Shown here: in pieces, positions 20,206 through 32,607 of the stretch | Position numbering within the stretch: the stretch's first letter is position 1 | Layout: the number at the start of each line of letters is the position of its first letter | Assembly (NCBI RefSeq): GCF_010015585.1 | Contig: NW_022985084.1 | Location: 62,001 to 126,000 of the forward strand | Direction: 5' to 3' | Origin: Eremomyces bilateralis CBS 781.70 | Taxonomy: Eukaryota > Ascomycota > Dothideomycetes > Eremomycetales > Eremomycetaceae | DNA: 64,000 nt | Made by a program: the position numbers and the translations under genes | Notes under the pieces: generated by a model | What the model saw: the letters and a program-made list of their open reading frames with translations, nothing else | Databases searched by the model: none | What the model was told of the DNA's origin: nothing

Positions 20206-23200
20206 ATGGTTTGGTATGTTGAGGTATCTTGGATAATTGAGTGGAGAAGAAAGTTGCCATCATCCTAAGAAAGGATTGTACTAGGAACTCTAGGGCTAGA
20301 AACATGTGACTGAAGTTTGGGATACGGAGTTGTGTAGCAAGTGGAATGGGAGAGGCAACGGCTGTGGAGTTTGTGGAGGTAGATAATACCACATATCATG
20401 GTCAATAATTTAATGGTAAAAGGGCATATAATCTGCAAAGAGTACTCGATACTTGAACAGATTGGTTATATGAGGTATACCGACTGATGGGTCCAGATAA
20501 TTCGATCAGGTACTCTCGAGTCAGGCTACCCTTAGCAAGCAATGACCTTGAAATATAACGGAGGAGCAAAACGAGCGATAACCGCGTGAAAATTGTAGCC
20601 GAGTGCCTTGACAATAAAAATTAAAGAGAGACGCAGGAGACTTGGGGACGGGGTCTGGGGGGTAAAGGGACGAGCATCAAACGAATAACATTTAGATCTC
20701 GCATCGCCAACTTACCAGTCTCTTCTGCAGGGCATGGTCGTTAGGTAGGTGGGCCCTTAAAGATATGAATCCCACCTGTTCCGTGAAGAACCCAGTGCAT
20801 GGTGGGAAGGAAACCCTCAAACCGACCGGAGCAGAGTTGTACTACACTGCGACAGTGTGATAGTCTCGCCGAAAGGTATAAGGGTTTTATGGTAGACGAG
20901 AAAATTAATTGCTTAATGTTTTACCAAGTGAGACTCCTGTCATGAGCTATGTGTCGCTGAGGGAGGAGATGAGAGTACGGTACGTGGGCTGTGAACAGTG
21001 TAGGACCAGATGTGGACATATTCGCGCAACATATTGAATAATTGACTCATATTCAACTTAGAGAAAGGCTCAACGGGAGAACCGAGGATGATATGGACGC
21101 GGATAATTCAAGAGAAGAGTAGAAACTCACCGTCGTCGGACAGCTCCATGTCAGAGCGCTCCTCGCTCGTCAGGTGAACAAGTCCCGTGCGTAAGTAGAC
21201 ACGCAATCCGCCTACCCTTGAGGTGCGTTGACTCATCCCATGTTCCAACGACTTTTCAAGGAGCCTTTCCCATCCATCTAAGGCAACGCCTGGATGCTGA
21301 GCAGGATGATGTGTAAGGGGGTGGCACCGGAACTAGAGACGCAGTTGGGTCAACGCCACTCTTCATTCACCCGCAGTTTAGCCACCGGACAACAACATCG
21401 GCCATTGGTCAGGTTGATGCTCTACAAAGTCCAACCTGCCTCCGCCACTGACGTATGCCATCTAGCGTCTCGATATTTCCTTGCTGCATGTGATTCAAAT
21501 ATTGCTGTCGTTAATTGGAACTCATCGCAACTATTGTGACCCGTTAGCCACACTTTATCCCGCCAATAAGATCGGGGATACTGGTCCCCGTAACCGGACG
21601 TACCTTATTCGCCATCAGTAGTGAGTCACCATATTCGGGCAGCATCGCGATATTGAGGCTGGTCAAGGTGGTTTAGCCTTCGATACAGACATTCTAGGAC
21701 AGCAATAATGGCCTAGAGCACAAGGTATGTTACTAAAGCTCCGTAACTTGACATCGTTGCCATAGTATCGTTTGTCGATGGAAGAAAGGCGCCTTGATCG
21801 TTCAACGGTAGTCGTATATCGGTGTTGAAACTGGTTCTAAAATGAGTGCGGCTTAGCTGGCAGAAACCGGAAAAGACGCCACGAGTGCCGCACTTCTGTG
21901 TCACATACCTGCGCATGTCCGTTGGTGGCACTGTGACACTCAGTAACAGTCATCATCGGAGGCCGAGTGAGGACTGTAGGCGGCCTATTGACGGTAACTT
22001 TGCAAGATCGGGCTATGCAGCAGCAGCTGGGAAAGGCGATGCATACCCAGGTAGGTAGGTATTCAGGCGGCCTCTATCAGGATTCAGGAGACAGAGTCAT
22101 AGAGTGAGGCGCTATTGCTAGGGATGCAGCTTCCCGGCAGTGGGTCGCCTAAGGATGCAGCGGGAGCAAAAGGCACCGTTCGAAAGCTTGACTCCCGCGT
22201 CGTTAACCGTTACCGATGAAATGGAAACCCGGGCTCTTTGTTTTGGACCACCATGATCTGCAGCTGATCCAGTAGTCATGGCAATATTTCAATAATGATT
22301 TCTCTCGTTAAATGTGACGCTTTTTCCCATCTCTTACACCAATTACTCACATGCTCATCCATCAAACAAAGATCGCCGAGGCGATTGTTCACCGATACTG
22401 TCCTTCAATCAGTGCCACTTCTATGGCTTTCCATGCTCTTCCATTTTTATCTGCAGGCTGAAACAGTCATGTACTTTCGAAGTATCATTGGGTACTGCAG
22501 AGGAAAATTTTCCACAATTTTGCAGCATCCGAAGTGCGGTGTGTGAGTTGTCCAACAAACAATGCGATTCATGGAGGGATATCAAACCCCAAAAAGGCGG
22601 CGTCTTACCGCCTTGGATCCTCTAGCAATATGTCTGCATGCTAAAGGCCCGTAGTTGGCATCGGTTATGCAGCCACGGGTCCCACAATGGAATTTGAATA
22701 TCCACCACCTTAAATTCCGCCCGTTGCTAATGCACGATTCGACGACACCGTCAGTAATAATCTCCTAAATATCCTGGGTGTTGGTAACTTCACGTTGTCT
22801 CAAGGATGCTGACAGTTGAGAAGCCGAATGGTAATGTTTGTTCGGCCCGGGAATGTGGCTTGCAGCCCAAATTGCCAACGCATACGATTTCCGCCTGTCG
22901 ATTGGCTTGCAGAGAGGGGCCATGCGGCGCTCGGAACGATGGACATGACTTTGGGGCCAATAGCGATACTGCAGTGGAGCAGGGGCTGGGCTAATCTTCT
23001 CTGCTGCGACGCTAAACGGCGAATCCTCGTTGTGGAATCGTGGCACTAAAAGTCCGATCAATCAGCACCATGAACACCAACCAGTGAAGTGACAATCGTT
23101 ATGGATGGCACTCCTCCAAAATTGCCATATGCGCTCCTGTTCTCACTGTTCAATGGATGATTTTCGCATTCCGAGCCTAAATTTCAGGCCCACAAGGCGC

Positions 23201-25839
23201 AGGAGTGATGTCCACTGCAGCTAGAACGGAGGATGGAAGTGATGCAGCCAAATCCAATGATATGTGTGTCCATTACTCGTACACAAAGACACAAAGGGGG
23301 GTTAAGAAGACTTTCACAAGCCGATACCAAAGGGAAAAATAAAAAATATCACCAAAAAACGCACTGATGATATCGACACGAAATCTAAGTCTGTGCCGCA
23401 CGGAGTGAGACTCACCGAAATCGAACCCTCGAAAATTTATCCTGTCCGAAATTATGAGACCTTTGGAACGGAGCTGAATGGAAGAACAAAGACCAAGGGA
23501 ATTCACTCCCGACCATTCTGGAGCCTAGAAACGAACATGGAACGAAATTGAGGCTCAAAGAAAAGGCAGTGGAGGGGCCCAATGTCGCACCGAGGAAAGG
23601 GGCAGTGTCACAGGAGGGCCAGTGCCGACAAATCCCATCCAAAGTGCGATATGGAGCCTGGAGGAGTGGAGGAAGTTAAACCTGAAAGATCCAAGTTCGA
23701 AATTGCTCTCGGTTCCAAGAAAACAAAAGCAACATGGGTGAGCGCCACCAGGGCCCGAGGTTTTGGATTGGAACACATTTTTCTCCAGTTTGTCCAACGT
23801 AAAAGGATTAAGGCAGCGGAACGCGTACACACGGACCTGTTGTGTTGAGATCCGTTGAGTTTTCGAGCGGGCCAGGACTGCGCTCCATCAAATCCGCGTG
23901 GAGCTGTGGAGGAGGAACGGTCCCCAATCTCCATGCAAGTGTCCACTGATACACGAATTATGGCAGCCAGTGGATCCTTTGGAATTGAAAGGGGAGCCGG
24001 ACATGCAATGGGCCTTGGTGCTCATTTGCACAACGTGACTGTTCAACCTCCCGCTTCAGGGCAACGGCATCATTGCACCACAGGATCCTTTACCTTGGAC
24101 GAAGCTGTCGACAACATTCTCATCGGCTGTCAGCGAGACTTTACGGAGGACTGGGAACGGACTACGGTAATATTATCGTCTCTCCTTTAAACACACTCCG
24201 CAGATGACCTTGGAACGTCATGGGAATATCATGATCCTACCTGTCTGGGTAACCTCCCCAGTCGCAAGGACATGGAGATTGCAAAGTCTAGCATTAGCAA
24301 AGCCGCATTGATGGGTCATCGGCCATTAACATGGATCTTGTATTCCTGTCGGTCGTCGGACCGTCCACTGTGGTGTGGCTTGGTCGCTCTCTGGCCTCCT
24401 ATGCACAGTACAGTCAACAGTGTACGGCGTAATCCATTTATATTGTAAAGAGCCAGGTGATGAAGAGGCTTAGAAAGTTTGAAATAGATCCGGAGGAATT
24501 CATAGGATCTGTTGGAATGTGCGGACCGGGTGATTATGTGATGTTGGTCGGTGATACCAAAGATACATATGCATATGGAGTTCGAGATCCTCCGTGTTGG
24601 AATCAAGAATTATGCGGCGATACGGTGATGACGTTGTGGAAGTCGTACAGTCGGATATAAAAATCAGTCCGCTCCAATATCCAACACGTTGCAGGCGGAG
24701 GATTGGGAGATCGGATTCTGGAAGGCGGCGGAAGGGTTGCGTTATTGCGTACGTAGTACGCTGGATGAGGATGCTGGCAAGTGCTGACCAAGCAGTCGGG
24801 GCTTTTCGCCTTCACGACCATCCTAACTCTAAGTCGATATTAGAAATTCCTCAGCACTTGTACCTAAATACTCCACTAACTAGGCCCTATCAATTCTAAT
24901 ATGCTCTCTCACAAGCCACAGTTTTCGCCGTCTCACTGGACGACGTCACTAGGCACAGCTAGCATGATCGAGATAGTTCTAGAGACATGACTGGATTTCG
25001 GCCGAATATAAAAGGAGATGGAGTCAAGCAAGTTCAGAGTGAACAGCTGAACAAATGTCATAGGACATCTTTCGTCGGTTTGGTCACCATCGTCTCGGTG
25101 ATTCCAATCCACTCAAAGCCTGATCAGACAGGATCTCAACTTGTCAAGCCCCAACTCTTCTCCTCTCCTCTCGGTCTCCCCAATCCGGGCCTGATTGATT
25201 TACCCAGTCGGGACACCCTCCGGGCCAAAGACGATATATTACATAAAATACCGGAGGGCAAACCTGAGGTATTACAGATTGGCAGTTCAGCCACCCTTGA
25301 CTCCTTGAGTATTTTGACGCGCCGGCTGCACGATAGAGCAAGGATTCTCTCGGTTTGGCCTGTTGGTTGCGGCCCTGCGACTCACGGCTTTTGGTGGCCC
25401 TGGTCTCCTCTGCAGTGCCCTGTTCCCTTTGTTCCCCCATAAGAGTCTGTCCTGCCTCCCGCTTCGCTGGCACGTAACCATCCTTAATGACATTTTGTCA
25501 AATATCTTCATCCCAAAGTCCCCATCCAGTCATCATTCTTCGTGGTTCATCCACAATTTAAACACATCTCCAAGGACTCTTACCGGTCCTTATACTCAGC
25601 TTTTCAAAAGCGTCATTTCCAACCCACAAATGTGTGAACGAAGGGCCCAATCTTCTCCTCTCTCCCAGTCCTTCTTCTCCTCGGACATTCGCAGAATACC
25701 ACGTCCCTGTCAAGGCGATTGTTCGCCACGTTGATGGGTGAGACGCGACACCAACGATATAAACACCTCTCTTCCTCCCCATCTTCGTCTCATTTCTCAA
25801 TTCTTTCCACGTCTCTTTTGAGGCGCATGAATCCCCACC
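20206..25839. other. Gene-poor tract of 5.6 kb
   Basis: No frame longer than about 150 codons, and none resembles a known family. I looked for joinable exons with GT-AG borders and for terminal repeats, and saw none. Near the right edge, TATAAA at 25758-25763 lies 82 bp before the next gene's start and is its likely TATA box. Base composition changes little, so there is no sign of strong RIP-type AT enrichment by eye. Confidence 0.45.
25758..25763 (+). promoter_or_regulatory. Candidate TATA box of the gp1-like gene
   Basis: TATAAA 82 bp upstream of the start codon at 25840, followed by a pyrimidine-rich leader typical of fungal core promoters. Confidence 0.4.
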
Positions 25840-27153
25840 ATGAACTACGGACCATACGCCGTTCCTCCGCCATATCCTGGCACATCTTATGAGTTTCGCA
25901 CCCCTCCTGTCTCCCCTCCCCCAGGCGGTGCGCAGTACTTTTCTTCTCCTCGGTACAACGTCTATGCCTCGACTCCTTCTCCTCGCGGCAAATCGTCTGC
26001 TCACGCCCGTCGCACGAGCCATGATCCGGCATCCGGCTACCACTTTGCACACAACTACGGTTCACCCCGATACGCGAGCTATGCCGCCAACTCACGGCCG
26101 CGCGAACCTGATTATGTAAGTGGCAGTTCAGATCGTTTTCGGCGTTTCCACCCGCGTCGAGCCACGGCATCATGGCGACCAGCGACCGCTGCGGGAGGGA
26201 CATACCCCGGCTACTGGCCAACAGCAGGGATGGGGGACTCTCCTCCCTCTACAACCAAAGCGCGTTACTATCATGGCTACTTTGGCACACCCGACTACGT
26301 CAACCACGTCATTATCGACGACGACAACGTCTACCGGGACTCCCCGCCCCCGCCTTACGAACATTATCAATATCACGGGCGAGCAGCTGATCATCCCCCC
26401 TTTGGTTCAACACAGGTGCCCATATATGAATCGACTCCTCAACACGCATATCCTCCGACTGGCCATGACCGATCAGCACGCGCACGCCGTGCATCCCATG
26501 GAGCAGGCACCGGCACCCAGGCACGGCCTTATACTTCACATCATGCCTCAACGCCGACTCCGAAGAGCAAGGGAACTCCGAAGAAAGAGTCGCCCAAGGC
26601 CACAGAGGAAGACGCACGACGCGCGGGGATTCCCGCCGGCTACTCTTTAAAACACTGGGACCCGACCGAGGAACCGATCCTTCTCCTTGGGAGTGTCTTC
26701 TCGCCCGACTCCATCGGTCGGTGGATCTACGACTGGACCGTCTTCCGCTTCGGTCCCGCAACACCGATGGCCGACGTCGCGGGAGACCTCTGGCTCCTCC
26801 TGATCCACCTTTCCGGTAAGGTGAAGCGAGCAGACCACATCATGCCGCGGATCCGCCGGGAAGAGAACCGTGACACTGTCGAGGAATTCCTCGAGTCAGG
26901 CGACCGCCTCCTAGTGCGATTTAAGAAGCTCCTGAAGATCTGTGAGGAATACATGTGGCGCGCCGCGAAGCGGGAAAACGGCGAGAAGAAGCCGTCATCC
27001 ATGGGACGCAATGCCGGCGTCGAGTTTGTGGATACCATGTTCGGACGCGATCGCGAACTCGATAAGACGGAGAAGCTGATGAGCTCGGTCCGTCTTTGGA
27101 GCCTGCGTTTTGATGCCAACGTGGACGAGATCCTACGGAATCCTACCGCTTAG
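25840..27153 (+). CDS. 'Vegetative cell wall protein gp1'-like conserved fungal protein
   Basis: A single open frame of 437 residues. The N-terminal 240 residues or so are rich in Pro, Tyr, Ser and His and look disordered (many P-P-x-Y and S-P-R motifs). The C-terminal 180 or so are a conserved globular domain that starts around G-Y-S-L-K-H-W-D-P-T-E-E-P-I-L-L-L-G-S-V-F and contains I-Y-D-W-T-V-F and D-L-W-L-L-L-I. I recognise this as the fungal family often labelled 'vegetative cell wall protein gp1', a name borrowed from the Pro-rich algal protein. There is no signal peptide or anchor, so a wall location is not supported. Function unknown. A GTAAGT at 26116 could be a donor, but I found no acceptor that keeps the frame, so an intronless model is preferred. 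Confidence 0.8.
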   Translation: MNYGPYAVPPPYPGTSYEFRTPPVSPPPGGAQYFSSPRYNVYASTPSPRGKSSAHARRTSHDPASGYHFAHNYGSPRYASYAANSRPREPDYVSGSSDRFRRFHPRRATASWRPATAAGGTYPGYWPTAGMGDSPPSTTKARYYHGYFGTPDYVNHVIIDDDNVYRDSPPPPYEHYQYHGRAADHPPFGSTQVPIYESTPQHAYPPTGHDRSARARRASHGAGTGTQARPYTSHHASTPTPKSKGTPKKESPKATEEDARRAGIPAGYSLKHWDPTEEPILLLGSVFSPDSIGRWIYDWTVFRFGPATPMADVAGDLWLLLIHLSGKVKRADHIMPRIRREENRDTVEEFLESGDRLLVRFKKLLKICEEYMWRAAKRENGEKKPSSMGRNAGVEFVDTMFGRDRELDKTEKLMSSVRLWSLRFDANVDEILRNPTA

Positions 27154-30100
27154 ACGATACCCACTGCTTTAGCGATGAATGGACTTCTCGGATGGGTTGG
27201 GAGGAATAGACCTGGAATATTAGGTCCCACTGTATTCGGAATCGGACGATCAACTACTTCATCTTCTCCATCACATGCTGGGTTTGGATGGGCTTTTCTT
27301 TTAGTTTGGCTTTTTCGATGTTTTTTCGAGCCGTTTCATTAATGATACCCACTGGCTTGTGTTCGCTTCTTCTTGATGGGTCTTTGGAGCGATGTACGCC
27401 TCATGTCTCTCACGGTTTCCGAGCACATGCATTGCCTTCAACTCAAGGGTGGCGCCTTTCATGTTATCCTTTGGGTTCACTGCATTTGGGTCCGGTCATA
27501 CAAAAGCACAACAGGCTGGGTGGTGGGATAAAATGGCTTTCTTTGGCGGGCTGGTTTCACCGGAAAAGTTTTTTGGGACGGAATTGGCTTTCGAAGACCA
27601 TTTGCTCTGCTTTCACTATACCCCTTTCTTTTTTCACACTGTACGCCTCGCTTCGGATGGGCAGGTCAGACAGTCGCTCGGGCGTTTTTGACTTCTTGTT
27701 ACTGGCTGGGCTGGATTTTGAACTTTGGATCTGTTGGAATGTTGTTCATCAGGTTTTAGACACAGGTAATAGTATTTTGCGCAAGCAACCATTTTCTATC
27801 AATTTGCAGACTATCATTGGCGTGATTGTTGACAACATGCAAGTTACTCCCATGTGACGAGGAACCAGATGTCTCAGATGCATCCTCGCTACCACGCATT
27901 AGATTGAATGAATCTCGTCTCTTGGAAAATGTGACCGGCCAGAGGAATCTGACCATCCCTTTCCACCCCCCCTTGATTCGAATATTCGATTCCTGTCCCT
28001 TTCATATCTGCCCAGTGGATCAGTGCAGCCTGCATCTGTGATTTCGTCAAATCCGACCCAACCCAAACTCTATCCCAACCACATGCAGCCGTTCGACCGA
28101 GTGTTCTGCCAATCATCGTATCCCAGCGACCTTGTCCTCCATTCGGGATTCATCCCTTTGCGTTTTCGTCCATCCATGACCAATTGATGGCTTTGCCGAT
28201 GACGACTCGATAATCGATACCGGACTTCGTCAACCATGGGGATCGGGGAGTCTATAGTCACACCGCGATCAGTGTCTCCCTCCTATTCTAGGCAGTAGCA
28301 AAAGCGATGATTCATTTTTCCCCAAGAGGATTGGTGAGGCATCGGAGAACATTTCCACCATCACAGACCAAATGATATCTCGCAAAAGCATCCGACCAAC
28401 GCCCACTCGTTGATCGGATCCACGAATCACAGTCCACCATCCAGCCATCATCCAACTGCCCAACCACCCACCAAACTGTATCACACCTATCACGGGTACG
28501 TATCACTCACCCCCCGCGCTAATGCATTCGATCAATCGGCGGCCGAGACGCGAAAGTGGGAGTGCCCCCGTGGAGGACAGGAGCCTGCAAGTCATCGCTC
28601 TGAATCTGAGCCTGTGGATTCCACGTCCCGTGCCTTCCGCCATTTTGCGAATGGAGAGAACAGGATCGGCTCCTGCACGATGATGGACCTCTCTGGAATC
28701 ATCCATCAATACCAGTCCTTGTGGGCGATCGTACACTTGATGGGGGCTCCTCCGAACATGTCACATCTGCAATATGGAGGAACACTTGCATTGCAGTAAT
28801 AATGTCCTTGGTCTGTTGATCCATACCCATATTACGCTCTGGGAAGGACGGATCCTCGCCTCTTTCGGCTTCCCCTCGCATCTATATCGCATAGCACCCA
28901 CGACGATGGGTCTTCACTCATTTGAGGAACCAGGGGATTCTCCTGCCACAGTTTCACAGACGACGCTCAAGACGCTGAATTCGTCGACACTAGCACGTGG
29001 GGAATCCTCGCCAGCCACTCTCGACTCGAGCCGTTCCGGTGTCCGTCTCTCGCACGCTTTCAGGGATTCCCTTTCGTCGCTTGGTGAAGTTGACAAGTCA
29101 TTCCTGTTCGCAACGTGATGCGACCAGTGTCGCTGAACGATCCTAACTCGGCCGCTCCGGGTACACGAACGGACCCAGCCCTGAGGTGAGCCGCTGAGCC
29201 GCAGCAGCGGAGATTTTATTTAGGCTGTTTTTTTATTATACCAGATTGCCTTGTACAGACTAACAGTCATAATGAGCGAGGATGGAGTGCCTGTGGTGAA
29301 TGGTCAGCTGCAATCCACTGCGGTTCATCTGCTGGGCATCGGTGAGATGTTGCTATTCTTAGGTGACGACTCCCAATCGCTGCCAATCATCCATGACGAT
29401 GTGCATCAGCGGAATGTATGACGGAATCAAATTGCAAAGCCGCATTCAGAGTAAATCAATGCCAGCCGGTTCTCGAGCCTGGTAGTAGAGAGTTTTGGGT
29501 TTCTTTACCATCAAAAACCACAGCACCGTTGAGTTTTCCTTATTGAAAGCTGTTAACTGTGTAACAAATCCAACATCCTCTCGTGTTGTCGATACCGTCC
29601 TGCTGGATTGTCATCGTACAACAAAATCATTTGATGACCACCGTATCTATCCGTCGGAAGTAGCACAAGCAAATGAGCCTCCACGGGTCATCTCACGTCT
29701 CTTACCAGTTACCACACCCTCCACATCGGATATCGCCCGCTGTCGTGCTGCCTTGATTCCTTCTCCGCGTCGGACCGTCGCACGTTTCAAGAAGGTGGTG
29801 CAACCCGTTCGTTTCCTTCGGTTCAATTAATTTGAGCGTCGTAACCCCTTCACCCCATGGTCCTGGGACACGACTCACACGAGTCAATAAACGGAAGAAG
29901 CTGCCTTGCCCTTGCAGTCGACCAGGTCGACGCTCTAGGCCCCTCCTCAGAGCTGAGAAATCTCATCATTGCCTCCGTTCTGTATCTGGTCCGGAATGAA
30001 TCCCTCCCTTGCCGTCGCAAAACGTGTATCGGTGAACGGGGCGGCCCAGATGACCAGTTCATTCACCGTGCCTTGCAGTTTCCATGTAAGGGATGTGATA

Positions 30101-32607
30101 ACCCTGAGCCAGAGCCCATCCGCTGCTCCACGGATAGGTACAAGGCATGCGGCGGACGTGTCGATGACAGCATGGCTCCCGTCAACCAGGAGGATCGCGA
30201 ATTAGAGCCTGCCTAGATGCACCTGCGATCCTATCCAGACCTGGGCGCATTTTCACCGAATGCAGCGTCCCGATGCTCGATATCTCGACGGGCGGGATAC
30301 GGCAGCTCAGCTCCTGCAAGGCGTCCGATGGATCTCTCATCTCACAGTTGACGGCCGTCAACAGCACGGCATGTTTTGGCCCTTTGACCCGAAGGACCGG
30401 TACAGACGCCGACTCCGAAACACAGAACCTATCATCTACGACACCAGCGTCCATGGGAAGTCAATCGGACTACGCAGCGATCGACGCTGTGTACTTCCCC
30501 TCCATCATCACCGGGTCACGCGAGGATGCCCCTCCACTTTCCAGCGGTCCAGTTCGTTCGGTTTGCAAACGAACTGCCAGCGCCCAGCGGCTAGGCACAG
30601 TCTTGATGTGCGCAGCATCGAGGAGCCGTGAAACCATGCCAATGGAGTTAACTTGCGCTCTCTATCCAACATTGCCTGCAATCTGCAGATGCAAGTCTGA
30701 AACATACATAGTATGGTTAAAAGAGGCCGCAGTGCTATCATTACTATTACTTGCGCTCGCATCGCGGAACCGGTCCGGATTTGTTCTCCATAGCGCTTTC
30801 ATGTCCCTGGTGATAGGCTGGCCCTACCGCCTGCCGGCCGCAGAATCGGTCACACGGGCACGGGAGCTAAACTTTGTTTTGGGATGGAGTGATTCGTTGG
30901 CAGTCGTACTATGATGGATGGTTCGCTTGGAAACGGGCCTTCGTTCCGTTCTTTCAAGGTGGGGTAAATTGGAGGGCCGCATTAATCCTGCTGTAAGCCG
31001 CTAATAGAACTTAGAAGCAAGGTAAGAAATGCATTGATGCGGCGAGTTGGTGTATTGCAGTCGACAATGTTTGGGAGGGGCGCACATCATGCAATTGGAT
31101 AATAGCTAAACCGAGATGCAACCTCGGAGATCGTGTCTCTAACCTCCAAGCCATGTCATTCTTGGTAAACCGGTCACCGAAGTAATTAAGGCATCACACC
31201 CGGCCCAGACCAGCTCGTCACTCCCACTGCCCAGCCCGGAGCCTGACCGATAGGGAACCTACCCAGCACGATTCCAGGAGGTGTCTCGAATGTAAAGTGC
31301 CATGTCTGTGACAAACAAAGACATGATCAATGGCTATTCCTGACTGCTGAGACATCACTATAAGTCCATCCTATCTAGTGGCCGCACACGCTCCAGATGA
31401 ACGGGGTGTTCCGTTGTCTTGCACCGGAGAGCCCCGCCTACTCGTCTCTGTCATCGGAAAGTCGTCGACCGTCGAGCACGCCGTTGACGACGAGATCTTG
31501 TGACATCATTCTCGTGCCTTACCTAATACTCGGGGCATCAATTGGACCAGATCCTCACCTCATCTAGCCTCTCCCCCACTGACGAAACTCAACGAATGGC
31601 CTTGGTAACGCAGCCAACGCCGTCCCAAAATCGTAGGCCGATGATTCGCACCGCGCGAGACTGCGCGAGACATGCGAACCGGTGGGGTATGTTGGCCAGC
31701 GCATAGCGCACACGCATGTTGGTCGGCGTGGTGGTGGGGAGGGGGCGACGATCATTGGAGGGGGGAAGAAACATGTCGGGAGGGGTTGCGGTGGAGCCGC
31801 TTGGAGGGGCCAGGAGCGCCACTGGAATTATCAAGGTTTAGTAGTTGATATCGGTAACTATCTGAGGCGTATCCGTATTTCCTTAGTAGTTTACGAGACG
31901 TAGAATTGTGAGGATAGAGTACACATCATGTAGTCGTTGGCCTTGTGGTGCTTCACATTCACGGCGGAACTAAGGGACGCGTGGAGCAATTCGCAACCTC
32001 TCGTGCCTAGGTGGATAAAGCTTAACTAGCAAATTCAATGGGGAAATGATACAGGTAGAATTCAGTGAACAGGATTGGGAATCGTGGTGATTCTTCACCA
32101 ATCTCGTATTGGAAGCGTGATTCTCAAAGCAGATCCATCTGTTCTACTTCAGACTGCTGAATACCTATCTATTATACCTAGAGAATCCCGTCCGTTCATG
32201 GTGGAAAGTGTGCGATGTGGATATCTACTCAGGCCTCCGCTTCGCCGAAGGGGACTCGACCATAGTTCTTCTCGGTCCCTAGGGGACGACCACAATCTGT
32301 GAGTTCTGAGATATTGAACTTCTTACATCGTGGTTGGTAAGCGGGGTGACCTTGCCAGCATTTCTCCCAAAGTCGGAGTCTCTCACCTCCTGAATTACCC
32401 CTGATTGCCACTGAACAATCCATCAAGGATGCCTCGTCTCGCCTTTGACAAATGCTGCCCGCAAAAGCGAGCAACGAGGATCTGCAGCGTGATGGCATCT
32501 TGCTGGAACTGGTGTCTTCTGCAGGACGCGGGTCCAACATCTGGAACATCCCGCTTTGATGAGTCCGTAATCGTTCCCATCCGGTTACGTTTTCGTCGCT
32601 TCCGTAT
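27154..32607. other. Gene-poor tract of 5.4 kb
   Basis: The first 700 bp are T-rich and probably include the 3' untranslated region of the gp1-like gene. The longest frames (27288-27857, 189 codons; 30273-30914, 213 codons) match nothing I know. A single CACGTG lies at 28994-28999. The right end is the 3' flank of PRP31. No transposon ends or repeats recognised. Confidence 0.45.

Noticed and set aside
23385-23475. Possible tRNA-Met-like sequence on the minus strand (CTCATAA and GGTTCGATT)
   Set aside because: The two boxes are present, but the anticodon and T stems do not pair and no acceptor stem can be formed.
20206-25839. Transposon or virus-like relics in the gene-poor tract
   Set aside because: No integrase, reverse transcriptase, transposase or capsid-type motif and no terminal repeats were recognised by eye; a library search would be needed to exclude old copies.
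26116-26227. Intron in the gp1-like gene starting at GTAAGT 26116
   Set aside because: No acceptor in range keeps the downstream frame, and the unspliced frame is open and compositionally uniform.
27288-27857. 189-codon plus-strand frame after the gp1-like gene
   Set aside because: It is T-rich sequence giving Phe/Leu/Ser-rich translation with no family resemblance; more likely 3' untranslated or intergenic DNA.
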